64,000 bases of DNA from Melanopsichium pennsylvanicum (lineage: Eukaryota > Basidiomycota > Ustilaginomycetes > Ustilaginales). Of the stretch, positions 19,501-31,500 are shown in pieces. How positions within the stretch are numbered: the first letter of the stretch is position 1; each line of letters begins with the position of its first letter. The notes beneath the pieces are model-generated. The model did no database searches, was not told the DNA's origin, and saw only the letters and a list, made by a program, of their open reading frames with translations. The position numbers and the translations under genes were made by a program. The stretch covers positions 372,001 to 436,000 of the forward strand of contig OAPG01000005.1 of assembly GCA_900208305.1 (NCBI GenBank), written 5' to 3'.

Positions 19501-22500
19501 CCACAATCGACGCTGTAGCACCTCAACTACAGGCAGAACCTCAACCGCGGGCCTGGCACCACAACCAGTCCCTCATAACTCCACCGGCAACAACGGCTGA
19601 GGTCTAACCCAGCCATCAGCAGTATCCCGTCGACGTCGTGACACTCGCGTCGACCGAATACCCCGTCCGAGCTTGCCGCGTTACCTCTGTACGGAGTGTC
19701 ACCAGCGGTCAGCCGATATCCGTCGAGAGATTGCCACTCGCGGGATTCTCTTCGATATCCGTTGAGGCCAAGCTTAACCGCCGGAATTCACTGAAATCCG
19801 GCGAGTCGCGCTTTCTCACGGGAATTCGGATCTCTGGCACGCGACCGCTGACATTAGAGTGGATCGTACAAGCAACGCCCCAAGTTCACCAAGATGGCCG
19901 ACTCTGCACTACATGACAGACTCGACCGCCTCATCGCCCTCCTTGAGCAGCAGCAGGTAGACAATGCCGCCCTCAAGGCTCGGCTCGACCAACAGGAGAC
20001 TCCCTCCCCTGGTCGACGAGCTAGGGAGCATGATCTAAGCTCCCCGACCCGTCGAGCCTCGCAGCAGGCGGATGAGTCCTACCTCGGTGGTCTCGAGACA
20101 CCCACGCCTGCGACTAGACCACACCCTCGGTCCGTCACCTTCGACATTCTCGACCGACGAGCGTACACCGATCAAGAGAAGTACGCTACGCCTACTGGAC
20201 CTCGGTATGTCAAACCGGTGACCCCGGAGGCATGGACCGGCACTGGCAGTGAACAGGACACTCAGCCCCACGCTGCCCTCAAGACTCCATTCCCCAAGCT
20301 CGACACTCGCGACATCGATATCTTCATTCTCGAGGCCGACGCTTGGTTCAAGGCTAATGGTGTGTACGACCATACTTCGATGATCTTACACACGGCAGCC
20401 CAGCTCGAGGGCACCGCTCGAGAGTGGTGGAAGGGTAAGCTCCGCGTCGACCGGCATCGTCAAGGGATGCTCTTCCATGATTGGAGCCACTTCACCACTC
20501 GACTCAGGGAGCTGTACAATCAGCGCAGCGACAGGGTCGATGCCTACAACAAACTCCTAGCGTTGAGGCTTATTACCGACACACCAGGAGCAGCAACGCG
20601 ACATGTCGAGCAATTCCGGGACCTGGCAGCTCAGTGCCACATGGAGGACCCTGAGTTTGTCATCGACCTCTTCCGAGGGAGCCTTACTCGCTCACTTCAG
20701 GAGAAGTTCGAGCGTAACCCACCTGAAGACCAGTGGGCCTGGTACCGGGAGGTCGAGGACATTGATCGCCAGCGTATGCGGCATCAGCAGAATGCCGTCC
20801 GCTTCGCCCCAACCCCAGCAATCAGGACTGCTCATACTGAACCGGGCATTCCCCAGAGAACTGGCTCTCGACCGTTGCCCCCTCATCTGGCACAGAAGCT
20901 GCCGGTACGGGAAGCACCACCGAGACCTCGCGACGACCGAAGGGTCGTCCCCGGCCCAACGACATTTAACAGCGACGCCTGTAGGGTCTGCGGCAAGACC
21001 GGGCATTGGCAGCGGAACTGTCCAGACGCCAAGCCAACGGTTTACCCGTCTAGACCATCAGGACCACAGATGCGAGCGCACGTGGTGTTGGAGTCGGAGA
21101 AACCACAGGACGGCTCACCAGAGGAAGGAGACGGAGCTGAAGACCATCGCGAAGACGATGGCGGTCTTGAAGACCACTTTGACCCCAACCTCTTCACCGA
21201 CGATCACGACGCAGGCAAGCCCTACCACGAGGACAAGGGAAACGATCTTGGAGCGATGCAATGATGGCATGCATCGCTCTAAGACCGCCTTCGCCATCAC
21301 CTTGTATATGTCAGGATTGTTCATTATGTTTCTCTGCAGCTTCCGGTGCCTCAGTACTCGAACTAGCAGGTACGGTCAACCACCATCCTGCTAGCATTCT
21401 CGCCGACACCGGCGCTGCATTGTCTATAGTTTCAGCTCCGTTTGTTCGCAAGTACTCGATAACCACAAAACCCATAAAAAACAGAACCGTACACGGAGTG
21501 ACCGGACATTCCCTCACGATCACGAGCGCTGCTGACGTTGAAGTAGTCATAGGAGGACAACACCTAGGGATGCTCAAGGTCGCCGTCGCTGACGCTAGCG
21601 ACTATGATTTCATCCTGGGGTACGATGAACTACGACGCCTACAGCCAAGGGTCCATTGGGATACTGGACAGCTCGATTTCGGAAAAACCAACGAGATCCG
21701 GTCAGACGCGGTCGTTCAAGGGATTTCACCAAAATCCGCCGAGACCGGCCGATCTGCCGAATCTCGAGCAAACTTAGTAGTACATGGCTACGAGTTCGTC
21801 GACGCCAACGAGCTCGTTCAGGCGGCACTACGGGATGGCCCCATAGGGGTCATGCTAATCAGCGCTCCTCCGACGTCGCTCCCGTCGTTTGGCTTTGTCC
21901 CCACGGGAGGCGACAAAGGCATAGAGATGGAAACGACACTAGAAGAGCCTCCCACTGCCGTCGAAATCCCAGCCCCGTACTACCCCCTCAAGGATGTATT
22001 CGACGAGGTCGAAGCGGACAAGCTTCCCCCTCACACAAAGCACGACTTGCACATCGAGCTACTACCCAGTTCGACGCCACCTCAAGGTCCGCTATATCTC
22101 AAGGGACCTAAGGAGATGGCCGAGCTGAGGAAGTACCTCGAAGAGAATCTCGAGAAGGGATTCATTCGGCCCTCAAAGAGCCCGGCGCGATCCCCCGTCC
22201 TCTTCGTGCCTAAGAAGGACGGCGGCCTGCGACTCTGCGTAGACTACCGCGGTCTCAACGAGGTCACGGTTAAGAACCGAGCACCACTGCCCTTAATCGA
22301 GGAGCAGCTGTTCCTCCTACGAAAAGCGAAGATCTATACCAAGCTGGACCTAAAGGCAGCTTACAACTTGGTTAGGATCGCCGACGGGGACGAATGGAAA
22401 ACCGCGTTTGGAACTCAACTCGGACTGTATGAGTATCTGGTCATGCCATTCGGATTGGCAAATGCGCCCGCGCACTTCCAATCGCTCATCAACACCATCT

Positions 22501-25500
22501 ACCGCGACATCATTGGCGTATACGTGGTAGTATACCTTGACGACTTCCTGATCTTCAGCGACAACGAGAGGGAACACATCGAGCACGTCAGGACGGTGCT
22601 CAGTAGGCTCAAGGTATGGCGGTTATTTGCCAAACTCTCGAAGTGCGTGTTCCATACCGATACTGTTGAGTTCCTCGGTTACATCATCAAGCCGTCAGGT
22701 ATCGAGATGGACCCCGACAAGATCAGGACTATCAAGGAATGGCCAATGCCGGAGTCTATACACGACATCCAACGCTTCCTCGGGTTCGCCAACTTCTATC
22801 GCAGATTCATCTCTCACTTTGCACGTATAGCGAGACCGCTCACTTCCCTCGTTAAGCCCACAGAGCGATTCAAGAAGTTCGACCTCCCTGACGACGCTCG
22901 CGCTGCTTTCCACAAGCTGGTGGAAATGTTCACCACCGCTGGGGTTCTCAAGCACTTCGACTACCATCGTCCTACCCGGTTGGAAACGGACGCAAGCAAC
23001 TTCGCTCTCGCTGGAGTACTCAAACAAGAGCACGACGGACGATGGCACCCAATAGCATTCTACTCGTGCAAGATGGCATCGGCGGAGAAGAACTACGAGA
23101 TCCATGACAAGGAACTCCTCGCTGTTGTCGTCTGTCTCAACCACTGGCGGCACATGCTTGCAGGACTACCTAGTCAGCTCATTATTCTCACGGATCACGA
23201 GGCGCTCAAATACTTCAAGTCTCAGCGGAAGATCACAGGTCGGCAGGCTCGATGGTCAGTGTTACTCGCTGACTTCGACTTCGTACTCCAATACAGACCG
23301 GGAGATAAAGCGGGAGAGCCAGATGCGTTGACACGACGAAGTGATATGCAGCCGACCGCAGAAGAAGACCTCCACAACGTCCGGCAGCTGTTACCGGCAC
23401 GAGTATTTGCCGAGGATTTCGAAAACCGCCGAGTGGACTCAACTCGGCGGATTTCACCGAAATTCGCCAAGAAAGAGCTACTCGCCGAATCTCAAATAAA
23501 TATGCTAAAGCCAACGATGTCCGACATCGCGGAGGGAGGGCTGGTCCAACTCGTAAAGACTTTCCAGCCGCTCGATGCCGAGCTCGCAGAGCTTCATCAG
23601 AAGCAACCTTTCGAAGTTAGACATGGCCTGTGGTATCACGACGGTCGGCTAGTGGTGCCGCGAGTCACATTACCAGGTAAGAAGGGTCAACGCAACACTC
23701 GGAGTGCCGCCGAAGCAAAGGATCGCTCGCTCTCGGTGGAGCACCTGAGATACATGGTAATGTCCCAATGCCACGACGGCGCTACCGCTGGCCATGCAGG
23801 TCGAGACGCCACCCTCGAGCTCACAAGGCGGCATTATTGGTGGCCAAATATGGCGGCATGGGTTGCTGACTATGTAGCAAGCTGCCCAGTGTGCGCTCGA
23901 TATAAAGCACCGCGACACCGACCATATGGCCTTTTGCAGCCGCTGTCGACGCCGTCAAGACCCTGGAATTCCATCTCGATGGATTTCATTGAAGGGTTAC
24001 CTAAATCGGAGGGGTATGACTCGATCTTCGTAGTGGTCGACCGGTTGACCAAATATGCCATCTTAACCCCGACGTACAAGACGATAACGTCGGAGCAGAC
24101 GGCAAAGATGCTCAAAGACCAGGTTATGTCCCGTTTCGGGGTACCAGAGTACATTGTCTCAGACCGCGGCCGACAATTCGTCTCGGCGGCATGGAAAGAG
24201 TTCACCGCCAAGCTGGTCATCCACCACTTGCTCAGCACAGCCTACCACCCACAGACGGACGGGCAAACGGAGCGAGTCAATCAAGTTGTCGAGCAGTACC
24301 TCCGTATGTACTGCAACTACGAACAGGACAACTGGGTAACCTGGCTGCCGATGGCCAAGTTCGTTTACAACAACACGGTCCACAGCAGCATAGGAGTCTC
24401 GCCTTTCTTTGCTTGCTACGGGTGGAATCCAAAGTCACACCCCGATCTCCCAGAACAAGTCGGTGTGCTCGACCCCAAGAGAAAAGAGTTTGCCACCCGA
24501 AGAAAAGAATTTACGGAGTATCTACAGGAGCAAATCAGGTACGCTCAAAGCCAAACCGTTGAGCAATATAACCGCAAACGGAAGGACATCGAGTTCAAAG
24601 TTGGAGACATGGTCTACGTCAACCGAAAGAACTGGAAGACAGCTCGACCCAGTCCCAAACTCGACACAAGGTTAGCAGGCCCGTTCCCCATCCTCGAACG
24701 AGTCGGCAGAAGAGCATACCGGCTCCAACTCCCAGCAAGTTTGCGCGTACACAACGTTTTCCATGTCTCGATGCTCGAGCCTCAAAGGGCAAGCTCACTC
24801 CCACAGCGCTCCACACTCGAAGTCACGCCGCCCCTACCGGACGACACTCTAGAATTCGAAGTAGAGGCTATTGTGGGAAAGCAAAAACAGGGTAGGCAAG
24901 TACAGTACAAAGTCCAATGGAGGGGCTACCCCGAGGAGGCAGCCTCGTGGGAACCGACAGACTGTCTCAACTGCCCAGACCTCATCCGGGAGTATGAGGA
25001 ATCGGCGGGGGGACGGAGACACTAAGCTGAAGAGGATCTTGCGACGGAGACACTAAGCTGAAGAGGATCTTGCGAGCCGCAATGCATGCCATCACAGGAG
25101 AGTAAGATGGTGAGAAGCTCGACAAGGACGAAGCTCAACAAGGACGATGTCGAGCGGCAAAGGTAGAAGGTTGCAGGAATCGAGATCCGGACAATGACCC
25201 TGACTCAGGGAATTTCCACGAAATCCGCCGAGTACTGCAGAATTCAACGGATCTCAGAAAAAATTAAAAAAAAATCGCGGGGTAACGAGAACCTAAAAGT
25301 CACGAAATTCGCCGAGGAATGCATGATCCAAAGGATCTCAGGCCTTAACGGGCGATGCGAGTCGACAAGTATATTCCTCAGAGTCGTCGCACCTGTTGCA
25401 CACCGAAAGTCACACAATCAAGCTCACACTAGGTTCAATGGGTAACGAGGCACTGCCATTGCAACAAGTCGACACAGCCAGCGGGCACAGACTACTCCGC

Positions 25501-28500
25501 CGACTCGGGGGCTGACGAAGGCCCAGGCACCAAAGAAGGCTCGAGAGCCTCGAATGGCGAGCGCATAGACCGCACTCGCCGCTGACGATCGAAGTACTCC
25601 TCGATCATCGTCAGCACCGGGACTCGCCGACTACGAGGCGAGGCAGACCAAATGATGCGCATTGCATGTGCCCAGTGGGGGTCCGCCACACCATCCGAGT
25701 CACGGTCGATCCCACGTACCTCCCCCAATCCTCGACCTCCCGCTCCAGTGACGTGAGCTCGCTCGACGCCACGCTCGCCTCGATGCAGATGGCGAGGGGG
25801 AGCGTCGCCAGCGTATACCGTCGTTGGCAACGCCCTCACAGTACGCACGCATTTCTTGTGGCCGCCAAGGTGGCAGTGCACACAAGCGCGCGGAGTCCTG
25901 CCCTTGCCACCGGCAGAAAGTACGTCAGCGAAAGCCGACGCAAAACAACTGGGACAAAAAAGGGGAGAACCGCGGTCAGCAATGCGTATCGAACGGACAC
26001 AAGTATCAAACGGAGAAGGGAGCAGTAGTACTTACGGTATACCAAGCTTCGTGCATCGGGCGCATTGCCAGCTCGGCCAAGGCATGCAGCCCTCGGTCAG
26101 TCGAAGGAGGACCAGACGATGCAGCCGACCGGCCTTCACGGAACCCTCCAATACCTCCCAAGTAGGGGGCCAGGCCCCGCACGCCACGAACACCAGCAAC
26201 ACCGGAGCGATAAGTGACTCCGCCCACAGCGCAATCTCGAGGTAGTTGGGCACATGAGGCCCAACGAGCGGAGCGACAATCCTCCCTACAACCGACTCTT
26301 CCACCTCCATCGCCTCCAGCCGCTCTTCCTCCTCTTCCGTGGCGTCGTTCCCCAGGAACAACGGTTCCAGTGGTCGCGGCGTCGCCCGCAACGCGACGAG
26401 CTGCTCGGCAGCAACAATTTCGATGGGCTGCTCGCCAGCAGCAGGGGACAACGGAGTTGTGGCCTCGAGGCCGGCAGCCGAAAGTGTCGCCACTGCCCGA
26501 GTGGCAGGATCTCGTTCGCGAAGCCTGGCGCTACAACGCACAGGCTCGTCTGCCCGAAAGGCAGGCATTTGTGTCGACGCTGGTCGCAACGACGCAGCGG
26601 AAGTGGCAGTGTTTGAAGTGCTGGGCATTGTGATGTTTTGGGAAACGCTGTTGGTGGAAGAACAAGTCGGGGAAACACCCGCCGACCCTATTTAAGCCTC
26701 AACGGAGCTCGGCTCTCGAAGGGGGGGTAGTGTCACGGGAGTGGGTCCCAAGGGAAAGGTCTGCGCAGGGCAGAGATGTTGAATCGGCTGAGATCCGGTG
26801 GGAGAGCATGTCTCGACGGATCTCAGGGAGATCTGGTGGATATTGGTGGGCTCATGGGATTTAAGGTTAGCGCAGAACCGAGAAGTTGAATCGGACGAAA
26901 TCCGGTGAGAGAGCAGGTCTCGACGGATCTCACGGAAATTCGGCGAGTGGCAGTGACTTGCCGGATATCAAAGGTATCGATGGCAAGGGGAGCATCTGCG
27001 ATGGCGGCGACCAACGCCACGCCGGAACGACACGTGGGCCAATCGACGCCCAGGGGGCAACAGAGAGGGAGCACGCGGGCGTGCTCGGAAGCACCCTGCC
27101 AAAGGACTAGGGGGCAGTCTTATCGTGCGGGGGTCCAAGCTCGACGCACGCAGGTCGTACAGTACCGATGGACCTCGCACACGATACATATATATATAAA
27201 TACTCTGTTCCCCGCTATCGGATGAGCGGAAGCTCATCCACTCTATCTTATATCTCAGTCACACATAGTTATCAGTACGTCGTACTTACCATACTCTTCA
27301 CACGTTGCACATCGCAATACCATTTATTGCGATCCATATAGTCTGTGTCCCCGTCGGTGAACGGAGAACAACGTATAGACGTTGTCGACACCACAATCGA
27401 CGCTGTAGCACCTCAACTACAGGCAGAACCTCAACCGCGGGCCTGGCACCACAACCAGTCCCTCATAACTCCACCGGCAACAACGGCTGAGGTCTAACCC
27501 AGCCATCAGCAGTATCCCGTCGACGTCGTGACACTCGCGTCGACCGAATACCCCGTCCGAGCTTGCCGCGTTACCTCTGTACGGAGTGTCACCAGCGGTC
27601 AGCCGATATCCGTCGAGAGATTGCCACTCGCGGGATTCTCTTCGATATCCGTTGAGGCCAAGCTTAACCGCCGGAATTCACTGAAATCCGGCGAGTCGCG
27701 CTTTCTCACGGGAATTCGGATCTCTGGCACGCGACCGCTGACACCGATGACCTCCAGCGGCGTAGTGAATGTCAGAGGGCGAAGCTGAGCCACACTGTGA
27801 CTGGAACCCCCTTTGAACTTGGCACAGGTCAAGCAAGAGCGGCATAGCTCCTCCACGTCCTTGGATCGCGTCGACCACCACACGTTTAGATCGGCGAGGA
27901 CGAAGTCCTTGCTGAAGTGGCCATGGAGTTGGTGAGCATCGTTGGCCAGAGCTAGTCCTTCAGCGCGGGGAACAAGTCGCAAGCCACAGCGATGATGAAT
28001 GACTCCGTCCACGTAAGTGAAAGAGGTTGCGCGGTGCCTTAACTTCCGGATTGAGTCTGCGTCCAAGCCAGTCGTGTCGGCAAAGAGAAGGAAGCGGACA
28101 AGGTGTTGATCGGGATCACCCTCAAACTTTGCAAGGACGGTCAGAGCGTGGTTGTCGCGACCGACAAGGTCAGCAGTCGTTGCGAGAGTTGCGATGTGGA
28201 ACAAGCTGGCTGATACGTGTGACTCGTCGATGTGCAGGCCAGCGCGATGCACCAAGTCAGCAGGCTCCGGGTCTGCGGGCGATGAATTTATGGCGGGTCG
28301 ATGGGAGAGCTTGTGTGCGAGGGCATTGGCTGATCCGGGCAGGTGGCTGAACTTACGAATGTCGTATGATAGGATCAGGGCACGCCATCGTTGGTGGTGC
28401 GAAGTGCGTGGCGATAGTAGGAAGTCGCGAAGGGCAATGCAATCAGTGTGGAGGTGGATGCCGTGTGGATTGCCGATCAGGACCTTGTGGAGTTTCGTGA

Positions 28501-31500
28501 GAGCCCATTTGGCGCATACCGCCTCGAGGAGGAACGACTGGTATCTCTGCTCTGATGGCGCTGTCCGTCTGGAGATGAAGGCGACGGGCCTGAGAGTCTT
28601 GAACTCCGTGGCTGACATGGCCTTCGCGGCGAGTAAAGATTCGGGAGTACTCAGGTCGTTTGCGCGATCCGTTGTCGGGCTAGCGACCGGGGACTGGAAT
28701 AGGGCTGCGCCCATGCCTTCAAGGGAAGCGTCTGTGAAGATGATAAAGGGACGGTCATACTGGGGAGGTTTCACCGGCGGCGAGGAAGCGACAGCGACTT
28801 TGAGCCGGAGGAAGGATGCCTTTTCCACATCCGTCCAAGACCATTGTTGGCCAGGATGTTGAAGCGCTTTCTTCTTCGACAGGGGCTTGCCAGCCGGTGT
28901 AGAGGCGTCCAGATTGCGGATGAGTTTTTGGAGTGGTGCGGCAATACAAGCGAAGTCGCGAACAAGATGCCGGAGCGCGCTGCATGTCGATAAGAAGGCG
29001 AGGACCTGGTGTGGCGTCGTTGGGCGTGGCCAGTTGAGGATACCGGCTAGACGGTCTGGATCGGCCAAGATGCCTTTTGCCAAGATGATGGCACCACAAA
29101 ACTTCAAGGTTGGGGCTCCGAGGACTGTTTTCTTAGCCGAGAGCTTGAAGGACGACTGTCGGGCAAGGTCGAAGAGAGAACGGAGTGCTGCGATGTGGCT
29201 GGGCAGTGAGGATGCGGCGATACCAAAATCATCCATCCAAACGCGTACGACACTGCCAGGCGGAGGCCGAAGGAGGATGGGCTTGAAGATTGTGTTGACG
29301 AGCGTGAGGAAGGTGCCGGGTGAACCAGAGAGGCCAAATGGCAGACGAGTGAAATAAAAGAGGCGATTGGCGAGTGTGAAGGTCGTGAGCAGCTGCAAAT
29401 CAGGGTCGAGAGCGATGCTGTGGAAGCCAGCCATGGCATCACGTGTTGAAAAGAGGGGTCCACACGCGGCGATATCTTGGATTGCAGTGTCCATGTCTCC
29501 CAACGGGTGCGTGGCCGGAAGGTCGGTGGCCCGGTTGAGAGGAATGTAGTTGAAAACCAGGCGATACTTGCGCACGTGAGTCTGGGTAAGAGGCCGGCCG
29601 GGGTGAGACGCGTTAGAGCCGAGGTGGGACGCGTCGGTCGACTCCGCCGATTTAGTCGATCCATCTGATCCAACCGATCCAACCGATCCTACCGTTTTTA
29701 CCGATCTGGCCGATTTAGATGTTGCGGCCGATTTAATTCCAGGTTTGGGGAGTTTCGACGCGTCTTCCTGTGGCGTTGTCTCGGCCGTGTGGTTAGGCGG
29801 GTCAGCAGGCGAATCCCGGGCCACAGACTTACTTGATGCTTGTTCGCACCGACGGATGGCGTCTTGGAGCAATCGCTGGAGTTCTTCCTCTGAGCACGAG
29901 TTGACCGAGTGTCTCTCTTTCGGCACGACATGGCACGCCGATACCCAACGCACGTGGTCGGTACTACTAACCTCCTTGATGTAGCCGGCTGCTAAAAGGT
30001 TGTCAATCTCTGCGATTGCGAAAGCTCGTTCGTCTGGGCCAAGCGGCGGCGAGTTCTTGACTGCGACAGGGGTTGCATCCGCCTTGAGGACGATTCGATG
30101 CTGTAAGACGGGGCTGGGCTGAGCCATATCCGCCGTAGAAAGGGCGAAGACGTCTTGGTATTGCGTAACAAGATTCTTGAGAAGATTGACTGCAGCCGGA
30201 TCGTCGGCAGCAATTTGGACCGCGTCGAGGACCTGTGTTGCTCTTTCTCTGTTGTCCTGGACAGTAGGCGTTGGCGCATCGATGACGAATGCTCGCGATG
30301 CGGCCATGTGGCTGTGCCGACCTGCAGCAGGGTAGCATCATCGAGGACGGGATCGGTGACGTTGATGGCGGGATGGGGCTGCTTCTCGATGATGTCCAGC
30401 ATCACGAGAGGTGGCGGCGGTACAGGTTCTTTAGACCTGAGGGCGTTCGGTAGCGCTTGCCATCCAGCGATAGACCGAATGTAAAGAGAGTCACTTGAAT
30501 AAAGATGGACTGCTCCTGCCAACGTCTTCCACGGCTTGCCTAAGAGGAGTTCGTACGATCCCATGGAGTCAAGCACTTCGACTGAGATGTCGTGCGACGG
30601 GGCTGTGTTTGTGTTGCCAAACAAAGAGGTGTCGAAAGTCACCGTGAGTTCGATACGGCCGGAAGTGCGGATACGTTGCCCATTGGCCAACGTTGCAACG
30701 ACATTGGAGGACTGGAGCGGACTCAAACAGTCTGCATAGCGGCGATAAGTTGATAAATCGATGATATTAAGGACGGAACCCTCGTCGATGTGAGCCTTGA
30801 GAGGGATAGGTGGCTGTTGATCGCTATGTACATGGCGGGAGAGGAGTACGGGGACTATATATGGTGTTGTACTCCTTGCGAGGCGGTCTGTCAAGCTAAG
30901 TGAGGGGATAGGCGGAGTAGTTGGGCGGGATAAGCTAATAGGCAAAGGGGACGGCGGCCTTACTTTTGGTTGGGTGCTCCCTGTCCCCATTGGAGACACC
31001 CTGAAGCATTTCCCGAACCGATGTGAGGATCGGTGTCGATGAGGTTGTTGACGAAAGAGTCGCCATTGTAGTACGCAAAGCGTGGGTTGATGTCAATTAA
31101 GTCCGCGCTAGTGTCGGGCGAGCTGTTCTGCGATGACTGGCTGCTGTTGGAGGAGCCTGAGGGCGAAGAGCTTGCTCCTGAGCTGGAATGTCCTACATGA
31201 AGTGCGGCGCGTAGTTGGCGAGGTGCCCCGGATCGGATTGCAAGCCGCCTATACTGCTGCTCGGCAGTGGGCAGGGGGTTCTGTGCCTGGCAGTTGCTGG
31301 CGAAATGGTCACGCATGCCGCAACGGTGACACTCTCCTGAGCCGGGGGGCTGTGTGCCCGGTCGGAGAGGCCAGGCAACAGAAAGACTCGGAGTGACATA
31401 CCTGACTTGTTCGAGTGCCCGCTGATAGGCTCGGATGCCCTCTTGATCCGTGCTGAAAGTGCGAGGAGGGACGGGCGGGCCAGTTGGGCGGGCGATGGTC

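Larger units (their letters stand above)
18841..27743 (+). mobile_element. Element 2: young intact-looking Ty3/gypsy chromovirus
   Basis: LTRs 18841-19853 and 26731-27743 are both 1013 bp with TG..CA ends; the only difference I found is G/A in the CGGAGAGGG/CAGAGAGGG string. The target duplication CCGAT (18836-18840; 27744-27748) is perfect. Order is self-priming site, gag, an overlapping stop-start, and pol with a C-terminal chromodomain. An antisense spliced gene and a polypurine tract CTCGAAGGGGGGGTAG follow before the 3' LTR. Total length is 8.9 kb. Near-identical LTRs and open frames indicate a very recent insertion that may still be able to move. Confidence 0.97.
18154..30307 (-). pseudogene. 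Element 3 Pol (RT, RNase H, integrase) split by element 2 and nonsense-mutated
   Basis: Coding parts are 30307-27744 and 18835-18154, which join in frame when element 2 and one CCGAT copy are removed. The RT has HVVPK and FNYIPLN regions and a WMDD active site in place of YxDD. The RNase H has IIFTDASLEGMGAAL and HLHTDCIALRDFL. An HHCC finger (QLHGHFSKDF..CRSCLTCAKF) leads to the integrase, with IGIDFVTI and GLVERSHG; the second Asp is in IIADHF. A TGA (18156-18154) follows SPGSLVLL, at the place where the family has an Arg codon. The same frame continues in recognisable integrase C-terminal sequence to a TAA at 17905, so this is a nonsense mutation (CGA to TGA is the simple explanation). Confidence 0.88.
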
